DNA of 19,602 nucleotides from an uncultured Rickettsiales bacterium (GCA_937982385.1 CALJMC010000128.1:1-19602); one strand, 5' to 3'. Shown: positions 1-7,766, counted from the stretch's first letter. Made by a program: numbers and translations. Notes: generated from the sequence alone by a model not told the origin.

Positions 1-491
1 CCGCGCACTAAATCTTGCCACACAATCGCATCATCACGCAGCTTAAAACGCCAATGCGGTTTTTTGCCCTCGGCCTCAAAGGCTGCTTTTTGCTCATTGG
101 TGAGCGCCAGTGCCGCGCGGTCATAAATAGGTGGTTTGCCACGACCTGAGAGCATCTTACGTTTGAACTCAAGCTCCTCAGTCGTTTCATAACACGGATA
201 TAACCTGCCCGCTTCCACGAGCTTCTGTTTGGCATCTTCATAGCGATCAAACCGTTCACACTGACGTGTCGGCTCGCCTTGCCATTCAAGCCCCAACCAT
301 GTCATATCTTCAATAATCGCCGCCTCAAACTCAGGACGCGAACGCTCCGTGTCCGTATCATCCATCCGCAGCAAAAATGTGCCGCCCGTTTTCTTGGCAA
401 ATAACACATTTACCAACGCGGTGCGGATGTTCCCCACATGCAAAAAACCTGTTGGCGATGGCGCAAAACGTACGATGGGTGAGTCGGTCAT
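1..491 (-). CDS. gltX: glutamyl-tRNA synthetase, N-terminal part (runs off left edge)
   Basis: Class I aminoacyl-tRNA synthetase that attaches glutamate to tRNA in the cytoplasm. About 163 N-terminal codons are present and the reading frame is open to the edge of the window. Residues 10-25 read APSPTGFLHVGNIRTA, the ATP-binding HIGH-type signature in the LHVGN form, followed by LLRMDDTD at 40-47, the conserved glutamate/ATP-site segment. The LHVGN version resembles the second GluRS type common in alphaproteobacteria. The ATG at 489-491 has a GAGG Shine-Dalgarno (complement at 497-500) seven bases upstream. Because gatA and gatB lie in the same window, this enzyme, or a second GluRS elsewhere, probably also mischarges tRNA-Gln for later amidation; that part is inference. 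The catalytic KMSKS loop and anticodon-binding domain lie outside the window. Confidence 0.95.
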   Translation of the reverse strand, partial: MTDSPIVRFAPSPTGFLHVGNIRTALVNVLFAKKTGGTFLLRMDDTDTERSRPEFEAAIIEDMTWLGLEWQGEPTRQCERFDRYEDAKQKLVEAGRLYPCYETTEELEFKRKMLSGRGKPPIYDRAALALTNEQKAAFEAEGKKPHWRFKLRDDAIVWQDLVR

Positions 492-523
492 AATATCCTC
501 TGAAGTTGTTACTTCCCTTATGC

Positions 524-535
524 GGGAAAATTCCC
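524..535. repeat. short palindrome GGGAAAATTCCC in the gltX / 606-gene divergent gap
   Basis: GGGAA and TTCCC arms flank AA, giving a fully self-complementary 12-mer 33 bases upstream of the gltX start and 70 bases upstream of the divergent gene at 606. It could be an operator or chance; nothing else supports a role. Confidence 0.25.
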
Positions 536-605
536 CAACGGTCAAGAAACGTTAAAATGCGAAGCTGTCATCATCTTGTAACATTGTGGTGTTATAAGCC
601 TATGC

Positions 606-1661
606 ATGACAGATGAAAATGATGATAAAGATAGTTTAGAAAGCCAGACTCGTCGGGACTTCTTAAAAACGATGGCTGATGCGGCTGCAGCTATTGTGAT
701 GAACAAAAACAGTGCTGTCACATTATTTAACAAACTTAGTACAGCCCCCATAAACTCAGCTGTTGCAGCATTAGGCGTGACACCACACGAATTAGCAGCA
801 CTCAGCACATATGCGCAATTTGTAGATATAGCAAAAGTGAATACCTTCGCACATAATGAGTCTTTTGATCAAAGCACATCTGAAGCAGCTAAACCAGAGA
901 AAATATTCTATAAGACAGCTTCAATATTGCGAGGCATACACGAAGTAAAACTCCTTAAAGAACTACAAACACAAATTCGTGAATCTATAGGAGATGAAAC
1001 TTACGATATTACCAATAGAATTAACCAAATGCGAAAAAATTCTAATGATGGCCAAACGCTCTTAAATGCAGCACGTGAAGGAGCTGGCATAGAAATACCA
1101 GAAAATTTATTTTGGCTTAATTTTCATTTGAATGGAACAGACTTAGTTGAAGAAGGTAACGTCGAGTTTATTTTTTCAAAATATAAAACTGCTGCCAAAA
1201 AAATGTTAAAAGAAATAGAGGGCTTAGAAAATAACGATTTCTTTGACAATATTATACCGCTGCTAAAAGGCATAGACGATAATAGCATCGATTGGTCTGA
1301 ATATCAAAGTGCCCATGAGAGATTAAGTGACTTGGGAAGTATTGTATTCAGGCTATCTGAAGACGCACGGCGTGCTTTGCCGTATGATAACATAGTTAAA
1401 ATAGCGAAAAAATTTGGACTCGACAACAATGCTACATACGAAGCCAATAAACGAAACATTGAAGCACTAGTTGAGAATTTTGATGAAGAAGCATGGGCAA
1501 GGGATGCAAGGCAATTTTCAAAGATGCCTGACACTCCTATGCACTTAGACCCAGCTTGCGCACCTGCATCACTATTTATACCTGACCCACATGGCATAGG
1601 CGCAGCAATTTATGAAGACCCTGTAGAAAAACCAAAACAACCAGAACTTCCTAGCCGCTAA
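606..1661 (+). CDS. unknown protein with twin-arginine-like N-terminal motif
   Basis: 351-residue protein of no family I recognise. Residues 15-21 read TRRDFLK, a full match to the (S/T)RRxFLK core of twin-arginine (Tat) export signals, but the stretch after it (TMADAAAAIVM) is short, contains an aspartate and is weakly hydrophobic, so export is uncertain. The rest is mostly charged and apparently helical, with no membrane segment, no cysteine motif and a proline-rich end. The ATG at 606 has no clear Shine-Dalgarno; a TATAAG hexamer at 593-598 sits so close that a very short or absent leader is possible. Base composition differs sharply from its neighbours: 18 of 60 bases are G or C at 961-1020, against 34 of 60 at 2161-2220 in nadE. 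Its last 11 bases overlap the 3' end of nadE. It may be a recent arrival or a fast-evolving lineage-specific gene. Confidence 0.8.
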   Translation: MTDENDDKDSLESQTRRDFLKTMADAAAAIVMNKNSAVTLFNKLSTAPINSAVAALGVTPHELAALSTYAQFVDIAKVNTFAHNESFDQSTSEAAKPEKIFYKTASILRGIHEVKLLKELQTQIRESIGDETYDITNRINQMRKNSNDGQTLLNAAREGAGIEIPENLFWLNFHLNGTDLVEEGNVEFIFSKYKTAAKKMLKEIEGLENNDFFDNIIPLLKGIDDNSIDWSEYQSAHERLSDLGSIVFRLSEDARRALPYDNIVKIAKKFGLDNNATYEANKRNIEALVENFDEEAWARDARQFSKMPDTPMHLDPACAPASLFIPDPHGIGAAIYEDPVEKPKQPELPSR

Positions 1662-3291
1662 ACCCATTCGTAAGTGGAAAGCGTCTGTCGCGCCCGAAGG
1701 CTAGTGGGGTTAGTTTTACGCCTGGGGGGGATTGGAAACGCTTGAATTCATTGATGCGGATGAGACGTGCTACGCGCGCGACTATCTCGCCGTCATAGCC
1801 TTGCTCCACAATTTCTGGCTGGGAGAGGCGCTGCTCTATCAAGCTGTGAATGATGGCATCGAGCACTTCATAGGGCGGGAGAGAATCCTCATCTTTTTGG
1901 TCATCGCGCAGCTCGGCAGATGGCGGGCGGGTGATGATACGCTCAGGCATCACAGGCGCGTCACCTTGCTCATTGCGCCAACGACTCAGCGCAAATACAT
2001 CCATTTTATAGACATCTTTCAGCACCGAATAGGCACCGCACATATCACCATAAAGCGTGGCATAACCTACTGCCATTTCCGATTTATTTCCCGTGGTCAA
2101 AAGCAACGAACCCTTGCTGCCACTAATCGCCATCAGCAACATCCCACGAATACGCGCTTGCAGGTTTTCTTCCGCCAACGCATCTGGCACACCGTCCATA
2201 GTTGCAAAGGCCTCGGCACTTGCTTTCATATGCGGTTCAATCGGCACGCTATCATAGGCGCAGCCGAGATTCTTCGCGAGCGCTTTGGCATCATCCAAAC
2301 TCCAGTCCGAGGTATAAGGCGATGGCAACATCACACAATGCACATGTTCCGCACCCAGCGCATCCGCCGCAACCACAGCCGTGAGTGCCGAATCAATCCC
2401 GCCTGACAACCCTAGCACAACATCTTTAAATCCGTTCTTATGGACATAGTCGCGCAAGGCTAGCTTCATCGCGGAATATATTATTGCCCCTGCTCCAGAC
2501 ATGCTGTCTTCCGCAATAGGCGACTGCTTCGCGGGCTCATGGCTGGCTCGCGCTCCTGCGCTCGTATCCACACACTCTTCACAATGCGGATATTGCTGCA
2601 CCAGCGCACCCTCCGCATCGAGCATAAATGAGCGTCCATCAAAGAGCAGCTCATCTTGCCCGCCCACCTGATTGACATAATAAAACGGAGCGGCATGCGC
2701 ACTCACTGCTCTCTTTGCGAGGGTGATGCGTTGTTCTTGCTTGCCTGCACCTTCATAGGGCGAGGCATTCATGCAGAGCCAGATATCAGGGACTTGCGCT
2801 GCCAAATGCGGCACCATATCATCCTGCCACATATCTTCGCATATCAGCAGTGCTAGCTTATGCCCGCGCCATTGCATCACAGGGGGCAAAGCACCTGCGG
2901 TAAAATAACGTCGTTCATCAAACACGCCATAATTGGGGAGGTGATGCTTGGCTTGTTGTTGGGTTACATGTCCGCCATCCAGCAAGAATGCCGTGTTAAA
3001 CAATTCCCCGTCCTCACGCCAAAGCCCACCAATAAGCATCGCAGGTTTGCCCTCCCCCGATGTAAGCTTTGCCAAACGCTCGACGGTTTCCATCGCGGCA
3101 TCTTGAAAATGTGAAGTGAGCAGCAAATCTTGCGGTGGATAGCCCGTCACGCACATTTCAGGGCAAAGCAATAGCTCAGCATTCGCCTCAATGGCTGTGT
3201 CATACGCCGCCGCTACCAGCGCCGCATTGCCCGCCACATCCCCCACCGTCGGGTTCATCTGCGCCATCATTATTGTAGGTAAATCATTCAT
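1651..3291 (-). CDS. nadE: glutamine-dependent NAD+ synthetase
   Basis: Amidates nicotinic acid adenine dinucleotide to NAD+ using ATP and glutamine, the last step of NAD+ synthesis in the cytosol. The 546-residue length fits the two-domain form. The N-terminal nitrilase-type glutaminase (about 5-250) shows the Glu-Lys-Cys triad in context: E45 in LLCPEMCVTGY, K115 in QAKHHLPNYGVFDERRYF and C151 in LLICEDMW. The C-terminal synthetase (about 265-546) carries the ATP-pyrophosphatase loop LGLSGGIDSAL with SGGIDS at 296-301, and TTGNKSEMAVGYATLYGD at about 399-416. The ATG at 3289-3291 is preceded by a GCAGGG-like ribosome site. It is separated by 146 bases from the unit to its right, so it probably has its own promoter, and it overlaps the 606-1661 gene tail to tail by 11 bases. 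Confidence 0.97.
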   Translation of the reverse strand: MNDLPTIMMAQMNPTVGDVAGNAALVAAAYDTAIEANAELLLCPEMCVTGYPPQDLLLTSHFQDAAMETVERLAKLTSGEGKPAMLIGGLWREDGELFNTAFLLDGGHVTQQQAKHHLPNYGVFDERRYFTAGALPPVMQWRGHKLALLICEDMWQDDMVPHLAAQVPDIWLCMNASPYEGAGKQEQRITLAKRAVSAHAAPFYYVNQVGGQDELLFDGRSFMLDAEGALVQQYPHCEECVDTSAGARASHEPAKQSPIAEDSMSGAGAIIYSAMKLALRDYVHKNGFKDVVLGLSGGIDSALTAVVAADALGAEHVHCVMLPSPYTSDWSLDDAKALAKNLGCAYDSVPIEPHMKASAEAFATMDGVPDALAEENLQARIRGMLLMAISGSKGSLLLTTGNKSEMAVGYATLYGDMCGAYSVLKDVYKMDVFALSRWRNEQGDAPVMPERIITRPPSAELRDDQKDEDSLPPYEVLDAIIHSLIEQRLSQPEIVEQGYDGEIVARVARLIRINEFKRFQSPPGVKLTPLAFGRDRRFPLTNGFSG

Positions 3292-3333
3292 GCCCTGCTT
3301 TTACAGCAGTTCACCCTTTTTCGCAATCGTCAT

Positions 3334-3348
3334 CATTCTATCAGAATG
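3334..3348. repeat. inverted repeat upstream of nadE
   Basis: CATTCT and AGAATG arms are separated by ATC in the 146-base gap between nadE and the gene to its right. On the minus strand the right half reads TAGAAT, a -10-like hexamer, but I find no good -35 at the usual distance. It may be part of the nadE promoter. No uridine run follows, so it is not a good terminator. Nothing else is visible in this gap. Confidence 0.25.
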
Positions 3349-3437
3349 CGAGACAATGCTGGGCTTGTTCTATCGGGATGGAAGAGTGGATAAGTTAGGG
3401 TTTGGCTTAAGACATGGAAGTGATTTAGATGTTATGC

Positions 3438-5465
3438 CTATCCTATCCCAGTACCTTTATTTTTGTTGTTGGGGAGGGCTTGTTTTTGTTCTGCTTGTTG
3501 GCGTTGTGCTTCTACTTTTTGTGTGCGGGCTTCTCGTTTTTGCGTTTTCTTTTCTTGTTTGATTGCTTTTTTCTCGGTGCGTTGACCTTGGCGGACTTGG
3601 TCGGCTACTACTTTGGCAGCGCTGGTGGGGGCACCTGCATCAAAGCTACCTGAGGTTTTCTTGTTTAGGCTTCCACGCATGGATGCCAAGTCTGCGCCAC
3701 CCAACATTTTATTGAAGTTTTGCTGTTGTTTTTGCTGTGTATGACGGGCAGCATCTGATTGTTTTGGTTGCTTTGTAACATTGTTACGAGCAGGCTGTAT
3801 ACCGCCTATGGCTTGAGCTTGCTGTTGCTGTACAGGTTGTTGCTGTTGCTGTTGTTGTGCATATTGTGGGTCATTCGCTGCTGGTTGTTGTTGCTGTTGA
3901 CGGATAGTATGTGCAGCTTGGGCTTGCTGCATATCATATTGCGGGTCGTTGGCTGCGGTTTGCGGCAGCGCATTATTTACTTCGTCGCGCAAATCGCGGT
4001 TATATTGTGATTGCGAGAGCATGGTGGGGTCGATGGCGCGTTGCGTTGTTTCTTCTGCCCCGTCATGTTGCACTGCATTTAAGCGAGAGAGCACCACATC
4101 TATACCACGTTCAATCTGGCTGAAGAGTTGGGCTACTGATTGCTCCGGCGGACGCAGCATATCATCGCTAAAGCCTGCAAGCTCAGCCTTAATTTGTCCA
4201 GCAAGTTCCATATTTCCAGCTTGTTCGGCCGTTTGCATGGCGTAGAGTTTGGTTTGTGCTGCTAATTTATACACTGCATTCTCGGCGTTCTGCACCTCTT
4301 CCATATGGCGGACATCATCACCGAGCTTGGTCGTTGCTTCATGGAGGTTGTCATAAAAGGTTGCGACCACATGATATTTATCATTCACTAAGCTTGAAAA
4401 ATTATCGGGCGATGCTTCGAGGAGTTCTTCGACAGGCACATCGGCATAATGCATTTTGATGCCTTTGAGGATTTTGCGAGCTTCATCAATCGCACGTTCT
4501 TTCACCGCTGGCTCGAGTGAGTCTACCGAGCGATATTCGGCCATATGGACGATGTCATTGGCGGTTTGGTTGAGTCCTCCCGCGAAGTGTGAGAGCTGTT
4601 CGATGGTGTGTTGTTCTGCGAGCTCTTCGTCACTTAGCGCTGCGGCTGCGGCAGCTGCGAGTGGAATGGTTGATGCTGTGGATCTCAGGTCCGCACCGTA
4701 GCCAGCACGGTCGTTGTTTCCAGCCGTATGATTATGTTCACGTACATGGAATGGTGTGCGACTGACATGGGCGAGGTTCCAATCTCTCTCTTCCTTGCCC
4801 GAGGTGATGAACATCGTAGCACCTAAGAAGGATTTTACATCTTTCCAGAGAGATGTTTCCTCGGAGACATGTTGCATGTCATAAATTTTTTCATAGAACG
4901 CTTTGGCACCGAAGCCTTCGGTGTTAGCGAGTTTGAAATTGATGGAGGGCTTGAATGGGTTGAGGTTGAATGGCTTGGCGCCACGTTCAATCATCTCGCC
5001 CAGTTGTTCTGCGATGTAATAGGCATCATCGAGTTTTCTACGGTCATGTGAGTCATTGCCATCAAAGCGTCCATCACTGAAGAACTGATTGAGCAGATGG
5101 TTACGGATAGTAGCTAGGTTGTTACGCAATGGTTCATATTCAGCATATTCGGGATTGTAGGGGTCTTGCAATGCAGGCAAACCGCTTTTCTCAGCAATAA
5201 GCGCATCAAACCATTCGTGCTCAGCAGGGTTGAAGGTTAGCTCAGCAGTGAGCACAGCGTCTTTATAGCTTGCCCAATCAAGTGAGTTAATTGCAATAAA
5301 CCGTCCTACTTTGGGCAGGCGATATTCCGTTTTTGGTTCGACAACACGTTTTAGATTGCGCCTTGCCTCGTCATCGAGTGCTTCAAGGTGGTCACCAAAA
5401 TCGGGATCGGACCCTAGGCCAGCTGCGAAATCTGCGCCGTCATTATCATATTCATAATCTGCCAT
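3438..5465 (-). CDS. unknown helical protein with Q-rich, basic C-terminus
   Basis: 675 residues, no signal peptide and no membrane segment seen; I do not recognise the family. The start is acidic (residues 1-35). Residues about 36-470 look globular and mainly helical, with a poly-alanine run at 270-276 and heptad-like helices at about 380-430. From about 480 the sequence becomes low-complexity: glutamine runs at 523-527, 537-543 and 546-549, and AANDPQY occurs twice (504-510 and 529-535). The last 50 residues are strongly basic with many KK and RxQ pairs. The ATG at 5463-5465 has an AGGA ribosome site about ten bases upstream. It lies 35 bases downstream of the DUF2610-like gene and is probably co-transcribed with it. 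A scaffold, nucleic-acid-binding or secreted-substrate role would each fit such a disordered basic tail, but none is shown. Confidence 0.85.
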   Translation of the reverse strand: MADYEYDNDGADFAAGLGSDPDFGDHLEALDDEARRNLKRVVEPKTEYRLPKVGRFIAINSLDWASYKDAVLTAELTFNPAEHEWFDALIAEKSGLPALQDPYNPEYAEYEPLRNNLATIRNHLLNQFFSDGRFDGNDSHDRRKLDDAYYIAEQLGEMIERGAKPFNLNPFKPSINFKLANTEGFGAKAFYEKIYDMQHVSEETSLWKDVKSFLGATMFITSGKEERDWNLAHVSRTPFHVREHNHTAGNNDRAGYGADLRSTASTIPLAAAAAAALSDEELAEQHTIEQLSHFAGGLNQTANDIVHMAEYRSVDSLEPAVKERAIDEARKILKGIKMHYADVPVEELLEASPDNFSSLVNDKYHVVATFYDNLHEATTKLGDDVRHMEEVQNAENAVYKLAAQTKLYAMQTAEQAGNMELAGQIKAELAGFSDDMLRPPEQSVAQLFSQIERGIDVVLSRLNAVQHDGAEETTQRAIDPTMLSQSQYNRDLRDEVNNALPQTAANDPQYDMQQAQAAHTIRQQQQQPAANDPQYAQQQQQQQPVQQQQAQAIGGIQPARNNVTKQPKQSDAARHTQQKQQQNFNKMLGGADLASMRGSLNKKTSGSFDAGAPTSAAKVVADQVRQGQRTEKKAIKQEKKTQKREARTQKVEAQRQQAEQKQALPNNKNKGTGIG
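3818..3956. repeat. CAA/CAG trinucleotide tract and duplicated segment inside the Q-rich gene
   Basis: On the plus strand this reads as runs of TTG and CTG (glutamine codons on the minus strand). Two near-identical blocks begin with catattg and end in gctgc, about 3866-3887 and 3929-3952, and encode the two AANDPQY copies. The structure is what replication slippage or a small tandem duplication would leave, and the length may differ between strains. Confidence 0.6.
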
Positions 5466-5500
5466 TCAGCACATTTCCTATCTGGCGCACTCGCATCATT

Positions 5501-5779
5501 TTAGCTTGCTGCGATTGCGCCATCGCCTTCACCTTCTTTATTGGCATTGCCAAGGGCGTAGACGCATAAATCCTCAAAGGACACATTGTTTTCCTGAGAG
5601 ATTTTAAAAAGTTTTTCAAAACTATCCATCACGTCTTGGGGAATCGTGCCGCCACGCTCAGAGGATAACCATGATGATTGGTTTTGCAGGGGATGCTTTT
5701 TAGGGTGTGGCTCACCAATATAGACATGGAACGGGTGCTTCTGCCCGCCAAAGTCACAAGGAATAGTAAAACGTTTCAT
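5501..5779 (-). CDS. small DUF2610-like protein
   Basis: 92-residue cytosolic protein of unknown function. The pattern MKRFTIPCDFGGQKHPFHVYIG, then WLSSERGGTIP (37-47), then NVSFEDLCVYALG (65-77) matches what I recall of the DUF2610 family, best known from Rickettsiales; the match is from memory. The N-terminal half looks like beta-strands and the C-terminal half like helix (DVMDSFEKLFKISQEN). The ATG at 5777-5779 is preceded by a strong GGGAGG ribosome site (complement at 5786-5791). The 675-residue Q-rich protein gene begins 35 bases after its stop, so the two are probably one transcript, which makes an interaction or shared pathway plausible but unproven. The 137 bases between this gene and 5917 hold nothing I can name beyond a likely promoter region rich in A and T. 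Confidence 0.85.
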   Translation of the reverse strand: MKRFTIPCDFGGQKHPFHVYIGEPHPKKHPLQNQSSWLSSERGGTIPQDVMDSFEKLFKISQENNVSFEDLCVYALGNANKEGEGDGAIAAS

Positions 5780-5916
5780 CCAAAGCCTCCCATTTAAAAC
5801 TTCATCACTACGGTTATTGTAGCAACCTTATGTGAAGAGATTATGACAGAAACCTTAATAAATTGCTATTATTCTACTATTTTTAATCATTTTCTTATGT
5901 AACGCGATAGCGACGC

Positions 5917-7245
5917 TTAATGCGATATGGCCATATCGTTTGATTCTATGGCTTCCAAATGCTGCGCTTTACGATAGAGCGTGGTGCGTCCAATGCCTAA
6001 TTTTCTGGCGATGTAGGAACGTGAATAACCCCTGCAGCTCAAGGCATAGGTAAGGATTTCATCTTCGATGTCTTGCAGGCTTCGCAAATCTCCATGTTCA
6101 TCAATGGGAGTGATAATCGGCATAGTATCATGCAATTGTGTTGCCGCGCTGAAATGAGAGGTGTCGAGCAGGTTTGGCTCGTGGAAGATCAGGTCGTTTT
6201 CGTCAATCACCTCACCGGCATGGTTGGTGGCGGTCAAAAAGATAACTGTCTGCAGTTGATGCATATTACCTGGCCAGCTATAGTTTTTTAACTTATTCAA
6301 AGCGCCAGTAGAGAAAGATTGTGTGCTATATTCCTCTATCATTGCGTATTGCTGAAGAAAATAATGTGCGAGGTTTGGGATGTCGTGCTTGCGTTCTCTC
6401 AGAGGCTCCATGTTGAGTGTTTGCACTTCATGTTCAATACAATAATCGAGCAGAGCATTGCGGTTGAGAGTGAAGGGCATGACCGAATGGCTGATTATGA
6501 TTTGGGTCGGTTGAGCATGGATTTTCATGAGTTGTTGTTGCCAAAATTGATGGGAACGTTCACTCAAGTTTCCTTTAGTCTTAATGTGGAGGATGCCGTT
6601 TTTAGCGTCCTGCAATCTGCGCAGCAAAATATCGGGGGAGAGTGCTGCATTCACAGTGACGATATGGGGGAATAGTTCTTTATTATGTTGTTTAAGATTT
6701 TGTACATAGAGGTTTTTTCCTGTTCCAGCTTCGCCTTGAATCAGAAAGGGGCGACCATAGAGCTTGATGGGAGGGCGGAGCATTGCATGTGATGGTAGTG
6801 TGCTCGCATTAAGGTGGTTATCTAATTTTTTGGGTAATGATTGCCAGTTTCCTGAAGCATTTGGTAGGGTTTGGTGTGTTGTGCGCGTATGTTCAATCGC
6901 ATGCAATAATTGTGACGATGAAAAGGGTTTGGTTAGAAAATGCGTAGCGCCATGGCGCAGCATGGTCGTGACTAATGCATTTTGCGTGTGCTCTGCCACG
7001 ATGAGGGTGGGGATGTTCACAAATTGCTGTTTTACAGATGCCATGAGTTTGAGGTTATAATCTTCTGAAGGGGTTAGACCAACAATTACAACTTCAGGAT
7101 GTTTTTTCTGTGATAAGGATGCGAGCTGTATATTTTTAGAGTCGGCAGGGAAGCTATGTGAACGATATTCTGCACCACGTTGAACCATATTATCAAGCAA
7201 AGCACGTTGCATTGAATCTTTTTCTAATATAACAAGATAACACAT
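5917..7245 (-). CDS. NtrC-like regulator with degenerate receiver and AAA+ domains
   Basis: 442 residues from the ATG at 7243-7245; an in-frame TTG at 7314 would add 23 residues but the homology begins at MCYLVILEKD. The order is that of an NtrC-family regulator: receiver (about 1-120), AAA+ (about 155-355), Fis-type helix-turn-helix (about 391-432, with YIARKLGIGRTTLYRKA). In the receiver, K106 of LTKPF is kept, but glycine 56 (VIVGLTP) replaces the phosphorylated aspartate. In the AAA+ domain Walker A is intact (GEAGTGK, 171-177) and so are LRERKHDIP and WPGN (324-327). The ELFGHEKGAFTGA stretch that contacts sigma-54 is absent, and the Walker B position reads LHIKTKG where LFLDEIG is expected. 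It probably binds DNA without phosphorylation, without ATP hydrolysis and without driving sigma-54, perhaps as a repressor; that is inference. Inverted repeats lie at 5923-5938 and 7381-7399. Confidence 0.88.
   Translation of the reverse strand: MCYLVILEKDSMQRALLDNMVQRGAEYRSHSFPADSKNIQLASLSQKKHPEVVIVGLTPSEDYNLKLMASVKQQFVNIPTLIVAEHTQNALVTTMLRHGATHFLTKPFSSSQLLHAIEHTRTTHQTLPNASGNWQSLPKKLDNHLNASTLPSHAMLRPPIKLYGRPFLIQGEAGTGKNLYVQNLKQHNKELFPHIVTVNAALSPDILLRRLQDAKNGILHIKTKGNLSERSHQFWQQQLMKIHAQPTQIIISHSVMPFTLNRNALLDYCIEHEVQTLNMEPLRERKHDIPNLAHYFLQQYAMIEEYSTQSFSTGALNKLKNYSWPGNMHQLQTVIFLTATNHAGEVIDENDLIFHEPNLLDTSHFSAATQLHDTMPIITPIDEHGDLRSLQDIEDEILTYALSCRGYSRSYIARKLGIGRTTLYRKAQHLEAIESNDMAISH
5923..5938. 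repeat. perfect 16-bp palindrome in the 3' end of the NtrC-like gene
   Basis: CGATATGGCCATATCG is fully self-complementary and covers the last codons of the NtrC-like gene (NDMAIS), ending four bases before its stop. It could form a hairpin near the mRNA 3' end or be a DNA-binding site. No uridine run follows, so it is not a standard terminator. Confidence 0.5.
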
Positions 7246-7380
7246 AATAGCAAATCCATCTGAGGTTGTTTTTCTATGCAACCCATAGTAATCATTGTTA
7301 ATGCAGAAAAGCAACCCTTAATGGTAATATTGTCGCAGTATTTATTACTATTAGTTGTATTAATGTGGCACAAAAATAAC

Positions 7381-7399
7381 ATCTATAGGATGTATAGAT
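7381..7399. promoter_or_regulatory. inverted repeat in the NtrC-like gene leader, candidate operator
   Basis: ATCTATA and TATAGAT arms flank GGATG. On the minus strand a perfect -35-like TTGACA (7401-7406) lies one base upstream of the repeat, about 155 bases before the regulator's ATG. The distance from TTGACA to TATAGA is only 13, so the exact promoter is unclear. A dimeric regulator, possibly the gene's own product, could bind here. This gap of 198 bases (7246-7443) holds no gene. Confidence 0.35.
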
Positions 7400-7443
7400 T
7401 TGTCAAATGCGTTTATTTATGTATCAAAAGGGAGCGATGCGCT

Positions 7444-7737
7444 CTAATCAGCCACGCGGTTAGTAGCGAAGTTATCGGCATAAGCCTTTGGCTTAATTTT
7501 ACGTGTCTTTGGCTCTATCACGCGATATTTAAGACCATGCTTCTCAGCATAATCAATGGCGGCGTCTTTGGTATCGAACGTCAGGTTCAGCTGTTGTTTG
7601 GTGTCACGCATGCCCACCCAACCCATAAGCGGGTCAATAAACTTAGGAGCGCGTTCGGCGAACTCCACTTTCCAGCTATCTTTATTACGACCAGATTGCA
7701 TCGCCGTTTTAGCCGGCTGATAAATACGAACTCTCAT
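7444..7737 (-). CDS. NDUFS4-type accessory subunit of respiratory complex I
   Basis: 97-residue homologue of the mitochondrial 18-kDa NDUFS4 subunit (ETC complex I subunit conserved region), a peripheral-arm protein that stabilises NADH:ubiquinone oxidoreductase near the NADH-oxidising module. Evidence is the start MRVRIYQPAKTAMQSGR, the middle WKVEFAERAPKFIDPLMGW, and LTFDTKDAAIDYAEKHGLKY, which is the typical order in alphaproteobacterial members of about 100 residues. The ATG at 7735-7737 is preceded by GAGGG (complement at 7745-7749). As is usual for this subunit, it stands apart from the nuo operon; no other complex I gene is in the window. It has its own promoter-like hexamers upstream. 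Confidence 0.93.
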   Translation of the reverse strand: MRVRIYQPAKTAMQSGRNKDSWKVEFAERAPKFIDPLMGWVGMRDTKQQLNLTFDTKDAAIDYAEKHGLKYRVIEPKTRKIKPKAYADNFATNRVAD

Positions 7738-7766
7738 AGGGGAACCCTCATTGTGATGTTGCGTCT

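Noticed and set aside
1732..2406. 224-codon plus-strand frame inside nadE
   Set aside because: It lies wholly opposite the clear nadE catalytic domains and encodes histidine/arginine-rich sequence typical of an antisense shadow frame.
3838..3906. Possible CRISPR-like or tandem-repeat array
   Set aside because: The repetition is of trinucleotides that encode glutamine in an open frame; there are no regular spacers or conserved repeat units of CRISPR length.
7246..7314. N-terminal extension of the NtrC-like protein from a TTG
   Set aside because: The added 23 residues do not belong to the receiver fold, and AAGGG directly abuts the TTG with no spacing, so the ATG at 7245 is preferred.
7366..7381. 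Sigma-54-like element TGGCAC-N5-TAACA on the plus strand
   Set aside because: The essential GC of the -12 box is replaced by AC, and it points at the 3' end of the minus-strand NDUFS4-type gene with no plus-strand gene near enough downstream.
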